The notes beneath the pieces are model-generated. The model had not been told where the DNA came from, ran no database searches, and saw only the letters and a list, made by a program, of their open reading frames with translations. Shown here one piece after another: positions 33,016-42,107 of a stretch of DNA of 64,000 nt. Position numbers and translations under genes: made by a program. How positions within the stretch are numbered: position 1 is the first letter of the stretch; the number at the start of each line of letters is the position of its first letter. Source of the DNA: Acetobacter sacchari (GTDB lineage: Bacteria; Pseudomonadota; Alphaproteobacteria; Acetobacterales; Acetobacteraceae); the NCBI RefSeq assembly GCF_017377715.1, contig NZ_JAFVMF010000003.1, positions 1 through 64,000 on the forward strand, given 5' to 3'.

Positions 33016-34881
33016 TTATAACGCTCCGGAACCTCTTCCACCCGTGCGCAGCTCGGGACCGTGCGTGACCGGCGCGACCTCCCCGGTGCTCCAGACGATA
33101 TCGCCGCCGACCATCGTCAGCAGCACCTTCGTGTGGGAAATCTCCTGAGCTGGAATCGTCATGACGTTACGATCAAGGACGATCAGGTCGGCGAGTTTTC
33201 CAGGTTCGATCGAGCCGGTCATATTCTCCTGCCGCAATTCGTATGAAGAGTTCATAGTGATCGCACGCAGCGCGGACGCGCGCGAGAGAGGAGGCTGCGA
33301 GCCAAGCGGGCCACGATATTGCGCCCCGGCTTCCGGATCGTTTTCGCGAGTGACGCCAACTTTCAGAGCGAACCACTCATTGAGCGGGTCGACCGGCCAA
33401 TCGGAGCCATACGCGATGCGGGCGCCTGCTTTCTCCAGCGCGTACGCAGGCTCCATCGCGGCGACGCGGATCGGGCCAAGCGCGTCTTCTGTGGCGCCGG
33501 TCGTATCGGGAGCGCGTTTCTCCCACTGGAAGGACAGGACCGGAATCGCCTCAAGCTGCGCGAAACGGGGGAGGTCCGATGCGATGACCATTTCGTCATG
33601 CGCCAGAGCCGGCCGGAAATCAGAGCCCGGCAACGCAGATCGGACCTGCTCGACGGCGTTGAGCGCGATATGGACTGCTCCGTCGCCATCCGCGTGCATA
33701 TGCGGATCGAAGCCAGCCTTGACCAGTTCCTCAAGCAGTGGCGTCAGCACTGCGGGCGGAAAATAAGGGGTTGGACCGAACGACGTTCCGGGCTCCCAGT
33801 CCGGTCGCGCCGCCGTGCCCTTGTTGACGCGGTAGGGCTCCGAGACGATTCCGGTCAGCGCCGGCGCGGAAATCACTCCGTCCATGAACAACTTGACGTT
33901 TCGGATGGTGACGCTCGGCGATTGTACGATCGGTCCCTGATCGTACAATCGCCGCATGCGGATCGCGTAATCGGTCGCCCCTTTTGCGTCTGGCCCCATA
34001 GTGGGAGTGATCAGGGGTGCGAGATGCGCGCGTGCAGTGAGGACGCCCTTCTTCTGAGCGGCCGTAAATGCGTGGAAATCCTGTTCCCGAGCCATTGCGT
34101 CTAGAAAGCTTGTGACGCCCTGCGCTCGCAGGGCGGCAAGCGCCGCCTGAGCGGCTTGAAGGTAGGCGGCTTCGTCCGGCGGTGGTTCGGCCTTGACCAC
34201 ATAGTCCATGGCGCTGTCTTCGAGCAGGCCGGTCGGTTGGCCGGAGGCGTCATGATGGATCTCCCCGCCTTCCGGAGTCTTGGTCGTGGCGTCGATCCCG
34301 GCCGCTTTCAGCGCGGCGGTGTTCAAGAGCGCGGAATGACCGAAGGAAGAATGGAGGACGATCGGATGCACCGGGTCGATCCTGTCGAGCGTGGCGCGGG
34401 TCAGGACCGTTCCCTTGGGTAGCATGGCTTCCTGAAACCACGCGTTAACGATGAGCCATCCGCCGGGCCGCGGTATCGATGGATCGTTGCGACAGGCCGT
34501 GACGCGCGTGACCAGTTCAGCCTCCGTCAGCGCACGATATTGCAGGGAGCAGAAGAGCAGCAGAAGTCCGCCGTCGAGCGGGTGCATGTGCCCGTCCACC
34601 AGCCCCGGCATAAGCATCCGGCCATGCAGGTCTATGACTTTGGCATGCGGACCTACGCTGGCGCGAACCGTCGCGTTGTTTCCGACAGTAATGATCTTTC
34701 CGTCCCGAACCGAGACGCCTTCGGCGACGCTACCTGTTGCGTCCACTGTGTAGACATAGCCGTTGACAAACGCTGTTTCGGGAGAGGGCGCCGCTGCGGC
34801 GTGGGCGCTCGCGACAAGGGCTGCGAGAAGGGGCGGCATGGTGACGCTCCGGATCGCAGTCCGGACGTTTGTCTTCTTCAT
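33016..34881 (-). CDS. YtcJ-like exported amidohydrolase
   Basis: Amidohydrolase family 3 (YtcJ/nitrilase-associated group), 621 aa from the ATG at 34881, which overlaps the isomerase-like gene by 4 bases (ATGA). A signal peptide is likely in the first 31 residues (TAIRSVTMPPLLAALVASAHAAAA), suggesting periplasmic action. Motifs: LMPGLVDGHMHPLDGG (metal HxH near residue 90), HADGDGAVHIALNAV near 375, and YGSDWPVDPLNEWFALKVGVTREN near 500. Probably a deformylase or C-N hydrolase; the family is broad and its substrates are mostly unknown. Confidence 0.88.
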   Translation of the reverse strand: MKKTNVRTAIRSVTMPPLLAALVASAHAAAAPSPETAFVNGYVYTVDATGSVAEGVSVRDGKIITVGNNATVRASVGPHAKVIDLHGRMLMPGLVDGHMHPLDGGLLLLFCSLQYRALTEAELVTRVTACRNDPSIPRPGGWLIVNAWFQEAMLPKGTVLTRATLDRIDPVHPIVLHSSFGHSALLNTAALKAAGIDATTKTPEGGEIHHDASGQPTGLLEDSAMDYVVKAEPPPDEAAYLQAAQAALAALRAQGVTSFLDAMAREQDFHAFTAAQKKGVLTARAHLAPLITPTMGPDAKGATDYAIRMRRLYDQGPIVQSPSVTIRNVKLFMDGVISAPALTGIVSEPYRVNKGTAARPDWEPGTSFGPTPYFPPAVLTPLLEELVKAGFDPHMHADGDGAVHIALNAVEQVRSALPGSDFRPALAHDEMVIASDLPRFAQLEAIPVLSFQWEKRAPDTTGATEDALGPIRVAAMEPAYALEKAGARIAYGSDWPVDPLNEWFALKVGVTRENDPEAGAQYRGPLGSQPPLSRASALRAITMNSSYELRQENMTGSIEPGKLADLIVLDRNVMTIPAQEISHTKVLLTMVGGDIVWSTGEVAPVTHGPELRTGGRGSGAL

Positions 34882-35732
34882 GGCCAGCGCCTTTCCATAT
34901 TCCAGTGGTTGAAATGGCGACGCTCCTCGTCCGCCATCCAGCGATTGAGTTCCCACAGGTTTGCGACTGGCGCGTCCGTGAAGGGAAGGGTGTGCAGATA
35001 GCCGTCCGGTCCAAACTCAGGCGTCATCGTCGTGGTCTCGTAACCTCGCCGACTCTGGGAGAGCCATACGGATTCCCAGAAGCTCTGATGAAATGTCCGT
35101 TCTTTCCCATATTCCGGAGCGGCGGGGTGCGGGACCTGAGGCCCCTGCGCGTAACCGATCCGGGCCTGAATATGGTGCACGCGTTCCACGAACAGGGAAA
35201 GATCGTCTGTGGGGTCGTCAAGAAGCCGTTCGCAGACGACGACCCAATGACTGATGTCAGCGGTAAATAACGCGTCGGGACAACGCGGCAGGACGTCCAG
35301 CGTGATCCACGGCGAGGCAAGAATGCGCGAGCGATGCGTCTCGAAAACGCACCGAACGCCCCGCTCGAGGCCGATTTCGTGGGCCTTGTTGATAAAATCC
35401 GCCTGAAGCCCGGCATTCCACCGATCATTGCCGCCCAGCACGTTAACGAACAGCGGGCGCATTGGCGCGACGCGGTCCAGCGCGGCGAGCAGATCGTCAA
35501 GATGATCGTCGAATGTCGCGGACTGGCTGGGAATCACGCCGCCGCCGGTCAAGGCGATGGCAATATACTGCATTCCGCTGTCTGAAAGAATCTGTGCTTT
35601 CTCGCTTGCTTCGGTAGATGTTTCCGGAGCTCGCGCCTCTACGCCCGTGAAACCGGCAGCGTGAGTTTCGGGAAGGATGTCTCGCCATCCACGCCAGTCT
35701 CCCCAGAGCGTCCGGAACAGGTCAAGCCGCAT
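34878..35732 (-). CDS. Sugar phosphate isomerase/epimerase-like TIM barrel protein
   Basis: Xylose-isomerase-like TIM barrel (AP-endonuclease 2 fold), 284 aa, cytoplasmic. Features include AAGFTGVEARAP near residue 30, RCVFETHRSRIL with the metal-binding Glu near 130, DISHWVVVCERLL with Asp and His near 160, VHHIQARIGYAQGPQ with His near 190, and TMTPEFGPDGY with Glu near 238. These are the metal-site positions of the family. It follows the TonB receptor after 226 bases and is translationally coupled to the amidohydrolase. The substrate is unknown; inositol, hydroxypyruvate and tagatose type reactions all occur in this fold. Confidence 0.85.
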   Translation of the reverse strand: MRLDLFRTLWGDWRGWRDILPETHAAGFTGVEARAPETSTEASEKAQILSDSGMQYIAIALTGGGVIPSQSATFDDHLDDLLAALDRVAPMRPLFVNVLGGNDRWNAGLQADFINKAHEIGLERGVRCVFETHRSRILASPWITLDVLPRCPDALFTADISHWVVVCERLLDDPTDDLSLFVERVHHIQARIGYAQGPQVPHPAAPEYGKERTFHQSFWESVWLSQSRRGYETTTMTPEFGPDGYLHTLPFTDAPVANLWELNRWMADEERRHFNHWNMERRWP

Positions 35733-35958
35733 GATTTCCTTACGGGATCAGAGTTCAAAACAACGAAACAACGAAACAACAATGTCTGGAAAATGAAAAC
35801 TTGCAAGAAAACGGCGTCTCACGTTTCCCGTCGATTGGCGCGGGATGAAGACACCTTGACGCTTCGTCTGATCGGACTGCCGCGTCCAATTGTAGAATGA
35901 CGTTCGCGAAGGACAGGGGTTGAGTCCGTATCGATCAACGAAGCACGGAGATACGGTT

Positions 35959-38220
35959 TTAGAAATTGTAACGCAGATCGAAACCGACCCAGCGGGGCGT
36001 CTGGATATACTGAGCCCGACTGTTGTCGCTGCCGGTAAAATCGTAGTTGACGCCATGCTTGTTGAGCATGTTGTCGACATAGACCGCGGCGGTCCATCTG
36101 CCGGTTTTCGGACCGACTTCCATGCGCATTCCCATGGAGCTGATCTTGTCGGTGACGCCGTTAGGATCACCGAGCGCCACCAGCATCTTGTCTTTCCAGG
36201 TGTAGCTGACCTGCAGCGTCACGCGGTATTTCGCCGACACGTCGATGCCGTAACGAGCATAGGCGCTCCATGAGAAACGTGGAGCAAACGGCAGGGAAGA
36301 GTGCGCGGAGACGTTGGTTAGCAGAGGCAGGCCAGAGATGTTGGTGACTGGAGAGGTAACCTGACCATCAAGGTAGGCGAAAGAGCCGTGCAGATCGAGA
36401 TTGGGTACGAGATTGTGCAGCGTGCCGGACAATTCGCCGCCACGGGTGCGGGAGCGTGAGATAGGTCCAAGACTCAGTGATGTGATCCCTCCCGGCATCT
36501 CGGCCACGAACAGGGTCTGCCGGTTGTGATACTCGTAATCGAACAACGCCCCTTCCAGCTGAATCCTGTCGTGAAGCAGGCTGGTCTTGGCGCCGATCTC
36601 GTAGGCGATCAGATTTTCGGGACGCACATAGTCCAGCGCGCTGGCGGCGCTGACAGGCGCCGCGAAATATGCGCCGGGCTTGTAACCGTTGGAAATCGAG
36701 CCATAGACGATCGTTCCCGGCATGATCGTATAGCGCAGGCCAACCTTTCCGGTCAGACGCTCGTAGTCATACGTGGAGTTACGGTGGGTCAGGCTCGCGC
36801 CGGGCGTCCCTGTCAATGCGCCGCCATCGTCCACTGTGCCGCCGTGGAAGCCGCGTTCATCATAAGACAGACGGCCCGCTGCGATAAAATCCAGCCCCTT
36901 GACGATATGGGTGACGGTGTTGACGTAAAGCCCGGTGGACAGATTCTGCTGCACAAAGTGATCGGTAAGATTGCCGTTCGGGGTGTCGAGCAGGAAGGAA
37001 CGGAAGCTGGTGTAGGCTCCATTGATCTTGTCGAAGGATTCATACACGCCGACAGTCAGGTCGAGCCTGTGGGCCAGATTCATACGCATGTGCATATCGT
37101 GCGACTGTGCGATGTAGGTGTCGTTCCAGCGGTAGTCGCCGATATGGACTGCCTCGCCGTCATAGTTGTCGTAATCGTCGCGGCGGTAGAAATCGATTCC
37201 GGTTGCGGAAGTGAATGTGCCGAAGTCGAACTGCCGCGTATAGTTAAGGCCGACGCCACCGCCATTTTCATTACGCCGCACAGGAGTGTCGCCCACGTTG
37301 ACGGCGTTGGCGGCGGGGTTGGGTCCAAGGCCGATCGTTCCGTTGGGCAGGCCGTTGACTGCATCGCCAGTCACGTTCTGCGGCGAGGCCGGCGTGCCCT
37401 TGTCGCGCGTATAGTGGATGTTCAGCATGAGCGACGAGCGGTCATCGATATCGAACCGCGTCAGATTGCGCAGGCCGAGAATATCCTGTGCGCCGTACAG
37501 GGAACCGGTCTTGATGTCATGCTGCCATCCGTCGCCCTTGATGTAGCTGAACGAGAACCGGTTGAAGATGTGGTCGGTGATCGGCGTGTTGATGGCGCCG
37601 CGCGCCGTGTTCGTGTTGTAGCTGCTGTAGCCCCATTCAAGATATCCACCGAAATGATCGGATGGCTTGATGGATTCCACATTGATGGATCCGCCGGTCG
37701 TGCTGCGTCCGTATTCGAATCCCTGCGGGCCTTTCTCGACGCTCACGTTCTGCACGTCGAACATCTGGCCATTGTAAAAAACAGGATAGGGCGCGAACAC
37801 GCCGTCCTGATAGATGCCGATTCCTCCCATGTTCGTGCCGATATAATCGTCAAGTCCGATGCCTCGGATTGAAAAGATCGGCGTCGTGCCGGACGTGGCG
37901 TTGACGGCGGTGACGCCCGGAACGAACGCGGCTATTTCCTTGGGACTGACGATGTGGAGCTGTTCGATCTGCCGCCCGCTCAGCACGTTGACGGTGTTGG
38001 CCGCGGTGCGAAAGCGACGCGCCAGCGAGCTGGTTACGGTGATCGCTTCCGGGTCGCTGTGAGGCGAGGCGTGGGTTTTCGTAGCGTCGGCAACGGATTT
38101 CTTGGGAACCGTGGCGGCGACGGCAGCCGGGCTGACGCCCGACAGAAAGAGCGCCGCCAGAGCCATCCGGCGAAGCGAGACCGGACGCGTGTTTCCGCGA
38201 GAAACAGAGTGAACCGCCAC
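35959..38220 (-). CDS. TonB-dependent receptor (oxygenase operon)
   Basis: Outer-membrane receptor, 753 aa, starting at a GTG (38220) with AAGGAG 6 bases upstream. The signal region is about residues 1-36 (RRMALAALFLSGVSPAAVAA). Plug: ITVTSSLARRFRTAANTVNV (TonB-box-like start near 59), PIFSIRGIGLDDYIGTNMGG, VEKGPQGFEYGRSTTGGSINV. The barrel ends with VGFDLRYNF. It resembles FecA/FyuA-type receptors used for organic ligands as well as siderophores. It heads the run with the isomerase-like, amidohydrolase and oxygenase genes, so it may import their substrate. Confidence 0.9.
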   Translation of the reverse strand: MAVHSVSRGNTRPVSLRRMALAALFLSGVSPAAVAATVPKKSVADATKTHASPHSDPEAITVTSSLARRFRTAANTVNVLSGRQIEQLHIVSPKEIAAFVPGVTAVNATSGTTPIFSIRGIGLDDYIGTNMGGIGIYQDGVFAPYPVFYNGQMFDVQNVSVEKGPQGFEYGRSTTGGSINVESIKPSDHFGGYLEWGYSSYNTNTARGAINTPITDHIFNRFSFSYIKGDGWQHDIKTGSLYGAQDILGLRNLTRFDIDDRSSLMLNIHYTRDKGTPASPQNVTGDAVNGLPNGTIGLGPNPAANAVNVGDTPVRRNENGGGVGLNYTRQFDFGTFTSATGIDFYRRDDYDNYDGEAVHIGDYRWNDTYIAQSHDMHMRMNLAHRLDLTVGVYESFDKINGAYTSFRSFLLDTPNGNLTDHFVQQNLSTGLYVNTVTHIVKGLDFIAAGRLSYDERGFHGGTVDDGGALTGTPGASLTHRNSTYDYERLTGKVGLRYTIMPGTIVYGSISNGYKPGAYFAAPVSAASALDYVRPENLIAYEIGAKTSLLHDRIQLEGALFDYEYHNRQTLFVAEMPGGITSLSLGPISRSRTRGGELSGTLHNLVPNLDLHGSFAYLDGQVTSPVTNISGLPLLTNVSAHSSLPFAPRFSWSAYARYGIDVSAKYRVTLQVSYTWKDKMLVALGDPNGVTDKISSMGMRMEVGPKTGRWTAAVYVDNMLNKHGVNYDFTGSDNSRAQYIQTPRWVGFDLRYNF

Positions 38221-38617
38221 TGCGCGCTCCTTGTTATGGCTCCCGATTTTTCGGGCTCATCTTATGTTGCAAATACAAAACAAGTATCTTTCGCATTCGT
38301 TATAAATATTCGAAAGATCACTTTTGATAGCGTATAACTTTCTTCGTTCTGGTTGGCTGTCACGAGCGGAGGATCCCATATTTCCTGCGCCCTCCGGCGG
38401 AAGACGGTCACGTCAGGACGCCGCGGGCCATCAGCGCGTCACGCAGCCCGCGGCGGCGACATTTTCGCATGATCCTGCGTTCAGGGCTCGCAGTTTGATG
38501 TGTCTGTTCGAAGATCATTGTCGCCCGCTATGATGGTTTGTGACGGACGATCAAAAGACGCCATCGCCTTCCGTCCGCATGATCAGGACGGCTCGGAGAG
38601 GCGACGCTCGCAGGGCT
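38221..38617. other. Intergenic region with receptor promoter
   Basis: About 400 bases between the receptor start and the ABC ATPase stop. It holds the inverted repeat at 38286-38318 and a short CCCGA/TCGGG hairpin at 38242-38255 in the receptor leader. No gene is supported. Confidence 0.5.
38286..38318. promoter_or_regulatory. Inverted repeat in receptor promoter
   Basis: ATCTTTCG at 38286-38293 and CGAAAGAT at 38311-38318 form a perfect 8-bp inverted repeat with a 17-base spacer in an AT-rich stretch 66-98 bases upstream of the receptor start. This is a plausible operator; no matching regulator gene lies beside it. Confidence 0.4.
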
Positions 38618-39376
38618 TCAGAAGCGGATCATCTCGTTCAGAAAGGCGCGGGCGCGGGCGCTGCGGGGCGCGGTGAAGAATTCTTCTGGCGGGGTGATCT
38701 CCTGCACGCGTCCCTTGTCCATGAAGACGATCCGGTCAGCGATCCGACGTGCGAACCCCATCTCGTGCGTAACGCAGACGGTCGTGATTCCCTGCGCGGC
38801 AAGATCGTTGATGATCAACACCACGCCGGAGATCGCTTCCGGGTCGAGCGCCGCCGTAGGTTCGTCGAACAGAATGATCTCGGGGTCCATGCACAGCGCG
38901 CGTGCGATCGCCACGCGTTGCTGCTGTCCACCGGACAACTGAATTGGGTATTTCGACGCCTGTTCGGCGATTCCGACCTGCGCCAGAATGCGGCGGGCCG
39001 TATCTTCGGCCTGCCCGCGCGGAATGCTGCGGACCAGACGCGGGGCGACGGCGCAGTTCTCGAGCACGGTAAGGTGAGGGAAAAGGTTGTAATTCTGGAA
39101 AACCATACCGACCCGTCCACGGAGTTCGGTAAGGTCTGTTTTCTGGTCGATGATTTTTCCGTCGATCATCAGAACGCCGCTGTTATGCGGCTCGATCCTG
39201 TTGAGGCAACGGATGAAAGTCGATTTTCCGGAGCCCGACGGACCCAAAACCACGATCTTCTCACCTTGCTCGATGTCGAGGTTTATGTGGTCCAGCGCCA
39301 CAAATTCATTGTAGAGCTTGCTGAGATCGCGGATGGAGAGCCGTTTTCCCGGGTCAGGAAGGCGATTAAGCGTCAT
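38618..39376 (-). CDS. Polar amino acid ABC transporter, ATP-binding protein
   Basis: ABC ATPase of the GlnQ/HisP group, 252 aa from the ATG at 39376, which overlaps the permease end by 11 bases; the open frame starts 20 codons earlier within the permease gene. Walker A VVLGPSGSGKST near residue 45, Q-loop MVFQNYNLFPHLTVLENC, signature QLSGGQQQRVAIARAL near 145, Walker B IILFDEPTAALDPEA near 165 and switch His in VCVTHEMGFARRIADR. It powers the fused binding-protein/permease encoded just upstream. Confidence 0.93.
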   Translation of the reverse strand: MTLNRLPDPGKRLSIRDLSKLYNEFVALDHINLDIEQGEKIVVLGPSGSGKSTFIRCLNRIEPHNSGVLMIDGKIIDQKTDLTELRGRVGMVFQNYNLFPHLTVLENCAVAPRLVRSIPRGQAEDTARRILAQVGIAEQASKYPIQLSGGQQQRVAIARALCMDPEIILFDEPTAALDPEAISGVVLIINDLAAQGITTVCVTHEMGFARRIADRIVFMDKGRVQEITPPEEFFTAPRSARARAFLNEMIRF

Positions 39377-40904
39377 GGGCCGCAGCCTTGTCCCGATCGG
39401 CCCATGTGAAGCGGCGTTCAATTCGCTTTTGCACATAAAGGAAGAAAAAAACGATCCCGAGGTACCACACGAGAGCTGCGGAGTAATACTCCGTGAACTG
39501 AAACGTGCGGGCCACCTGAATCTGCGTCACCGCAAGAAGTTCCTGCAGAGATATGACAGAGGCGAGGGAGGTCGTCTTCAGCAGGCTGATGAAATCATTG
39601 ATGGTCGGCGGCAGTGCGATCCGAAGCGCCTGTGGAAAGACGATATGCCAGTAGACATGGGATTTCTTCATGCCCAGCGCTTCGGCGGCGAGTGACTGCC
39701 CACGATCGACGGCGCGCAGAGCGGCGCGGTTGATCTCGACCTGATAGGCGGATTCGTTGATAGAAAGCGAAATCCACGCGGCGAGGAACGGCGTGAACCA
39801 GCTCTCCCTGAAGATCGGAAGGAACTGCGGCAATGCGTTCCAGATGAAGAGGAGCTGGAGCAGCGTCGGAGCCCCCCGGAAGACTGCGACATAGGCGCTC
39901 AGTACCGGTTGGATCAGCGAGCGGCGCCCGTTGAGCGCCAGAGCGATGGGGATAGAGATCGCGATCGCCGTCACGTGCGACAGCAGCGCCATGATCAGCG
40001 TCATCGATGCGCCCTTGAAAAAAGCGCGGGAGACCAGGGCCGAAAGGAACGTCTGAACGTCGAAGCGGGACGGAGCTCCGCGCGTCGGAGCGGCCTCCTC
40101 CAACGTGTCGTCGATATTCCATTTGTGCGCGAGCGCAGTCAGCGTCCCGCGCCGACGCAGCTCGTCTACGGCTTGCTCCAGACGCGCCTTGTCCACGGAA
40201 TCCTTGCGAATATAGATCGCGAAATCATGGAAGTCAGGAATATCCGGCTTGAAAATCGTGGTTACTTTGCCGCCGAGTTGCCGCCTGCGGTAAAGCACCT
40301 CCACGTCCTGGCTCATCGCGGCGTGCGCACGGCCGAGCAGAACCTGCTGGATGACCTGATCCTCGCTCGGATAAAGCTGCACCCGGATGGGCGGCTTTCC
40401 GCGCGCCGCTAGAGCGGCGTTCTCGATTTCGATCAGCCGACCATAGCTTGTCCCGGTTTCAATGGCGACTGTCTGTCCGGAAAGCTCGGAAAAGGACGAT
40501 ATCTTCGGCGTTCCCGTGCGGGCGATGACGACCATCGCGGACTCGTAATAAGGGATCGCGTCGAAATTCCGCTCCCGCGTCGCCTGTCGCATGACGCCGC
40601 TTATGACCATGCCGCAGCGTCCGGCGGAGAGGCTGGGAAACATCCCTTCAAAATCCATCTGCACGATGTCCGGCCGCAGATTCCAGACGCCAGCGATCTC
40701 ACGGACCAGGTCGATGTCGAAGCCAGCCAGCGCACTGGCCTCCGCGCCGTTCACGAAGGTCATCGGCGGCAGGGTCGGGTTGGTGCAGGCCGTCAGCGTT
40801 CCATTGGCGGCGAACGAAGGAGGCGCCTCGGCCCGGGCGGAGATCGTGGCGAGCATTGTCACGAGCCCGGCGATGAGGACGCCCAGCAGGCCTGTGCGTC
40901 TCAA
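39366..40904 (-). CDS. ABC transporter binding-protein/permease fusion
   Basis: 512-aa fusion of two usually separate subunits. Residues 1-26 form a signal (LLGVLIAGLVTMLATISARA), about 30-265 a periplasmic amino-acid-binding domain (GFDIDLVREIAGVWNLRPDI, SGQTVAIETGTSYG, FAIYIRKDS), and about 285-505 a HisM/GlnP-type permease (GASMTLIMALLSHVTAIAIS, AVFRGAPTLLQLLFIWNALP, the EAA loop EALGMKKSHVYWHIVFPQALRIALPP, FISLLKTTSLASVISLQEL). Its ATG overlaps the upstream LysR stop by 4 bases and its stop overlaps the ATPase gene. With DDAH-like nearby, a guanidino amino acid is the likely cargo. Confidence 0.92.
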   Translation of the reverse strand: MRRTGLLGVLIAGLVTMLATISARAEAPPSFAANGTLTACTNPTLPPMTFVNGAEASALAGFDIDLVREIAGVWNLRPDIVQMDFEGMFPSLSAGRCGMVISGVMRQATRERNFDAIPYYESAMVVIARTGTPKISSFSELSGQTVAIETGTSYGRLIEIENAALAARGKPPIRVQLYPSEDQVIQQVLLGRAHAAMSQDVEVLYRRRQLGGKVTTIFKPDIPDFHDFAIYIRKDSVDKARLEQAVDELRRRGTLTALAHKWNIDDTLEEAAPTRGAPSRFDVQTFLSALVSRAFFKGASMTLIMALLSHVTAIAISIPIALALNGRRSLIQPVLSAYVAVFRGAPTLLQLLFIWNALPQFLPIFRESWFTPFLAAWISLSINESAYQVEINRAALRAVDRGQSLAAEALGMKKSHVYWHIVFPQALRIALPPTINDFISLLKTTSLASVISLQELLAVTQIQVARTFQFTEYYSAALVWYLGIVFFFLYVQKRIERRFTWADRDKAAAHDA

Positions 40905-41785
40905 GGGCGTACCTCGTCGAGAATCGCGCGGAATGCGTCGATCATGACCTGTGTCTCCGGAGACGGCCGGGTCAGAAGATAAAACCCGTGGGTCACCAAG
41001 AGTCCGTCGAACGGAATCCGCCGCAGGCGTCCTTCAGCTTCCATAGGGGCGGCGAAAAGTTCGGGGAGGAAGCCGATATAGACGCCCGAGAGAATCAGAA
41101 GCGCGCGGGAATCGATATTTTCCGCCGTGGCGGAGTAATTCATTTCATTGCGCAGATCGTCCCAGCGAGGGGACGAGGCCGCTTCAGACACCGCGATCAT
41201 GCGTGCGGAAGCCAGCATTGCCCGGGTAATTGCGCCGTCGGTAGCGGAAAAGAACGGATGACCTCGTCCGCAGTAAAGGAACGAGGCCTCCTGGAAGAGC
41301 GCGGTCGTCTGCATTTCGGGACGCTGTTGTGGGTAGAGTGTGATACCCGCCGTCGCGGCGCCGCTGCGTACGGCGAATTCGACCTCGCGGGGCGAGGCGG
41401 AATGCACGTCCAGATGGACGGCGGCGTAGCGCGTCGCGAAACGTTCGATGGCGGGGAGCAACGCCGTGTCGCTGTGAATCTGGATGGTGTCCGGTAGATA
41501 AAGACTGAAACGACCGGTGAGCGTGCCGCTGGCGTCGTTCACGCGTTTCTGAAAGGCGTCCAGATCGGCGAATAGCTTCTGCGTTGCGTCCAGCACGATG
41601 GCGCCGGCGGGGGTGAGTGCGAAACCGCTGCGACCACGCTGGCACAGCACCAGATTCAACCGCTTTTCCAAAGAGGAGATGTCGATGCTGACTGCCGATT
41701 TACTTTTACCCAGCGCCACTTCGGCTGCGGCGAAGCCTCCATGCGCGGCGACGCTCGCGAATACGCGCAGGAGCCGTAGATCCAC
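40901..41785 (-). CDS. LysR-family regulator of the ABC transporter
   Basis: LysR-type regulator of 294 aa starting at a GTG (41785); the open frame extends 45 codons further upstream without family similarity. Winged helix about residues 1-60 (VDLRLLRVFASVAAHGGFAA, SKSAVSIDISSLEKRLNLVLCQRGR), effector domain about 90-285. It overlaps the transporter gene by 4 bases, so regulator and transporter share one transcript, which is uncommon for LysR genes and suggests autoregulation. It is divergent from the dimethylarginine-hydrolase-like gene. Confidence 0.88.
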   Translation of the reverse strand: MDLRLLRVFASVAAHGGFAAAEVALGKSKSAVSIDISSLEKRLNLVLCQRGRSGFALTPAGAIVLDATQKLFADLDAFQKRVNDASGTLTGRFSLYLPDTIQIHSDTALLPAIERFATRYAAVHLDVHSASPREVEFAVRSGAATAGITLYPQQRPEMQTTALFQEASFLYCGRGHPFFSATDGAITRAMLASARMIAVSEAASSPRWDDLRNEMNYSATAENIDSRALLILSGVYIGFLPELFAAPMEAEGRLRRIPFDGLLVTHGFYLLTRPSPETQVMIDAFRAILDEVRP

Positions 41786-42107
41786 TTCGGCGACCCGGCC
41801 AGCAAAACCGCTTGAGGGGTGGCGGGGCGTCGGTCGACGGGATCTGACGGCCTGACTGCGGGGCAATAACCTGTCCGTTGTTGCGTTGGTTGATCGTTTC
41901 ACAATCCAATCAAATTGCAAGACGTTCCGTCAAGAGAAAAGTATTTTATTTCCAAAATTGTGTTTGAAATTGGATATTTTGCCGAATGGTTTTGTATTTG
42001 CAAAAGTGAAATTAAGCAGAAAGAAGGCGAGACGTCCCGGCGATCCGTGATAGCGTCGACCAACGAGACACAAGTGATTCCACAGATCTTACGGGAGGAC
42101 GAACCGG
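41786..42107. promoter_or_regulatory. Divergent promoter region, LysR/DDAH-like
   Basis: 322 bases, strongly AT-rich from about 41880 to 42030, between divergent genes. TCCAA at 41951-41955 and TTGGA at 41970-41974 form an inverted repeat inside an A/T stretch, a candidate LysR box. A strong GGGAGG ribosome site lies 9 bases before the GTG start at 42108. Confidence 0.5.

Noticed and set aside
36526-37872. 448-aa plus-strand open frame
   Set aside because: Antisense to the TonB receptor gene; its protein has no family pattern, and the minus-strand receptor has clear plug and barrel motifs.
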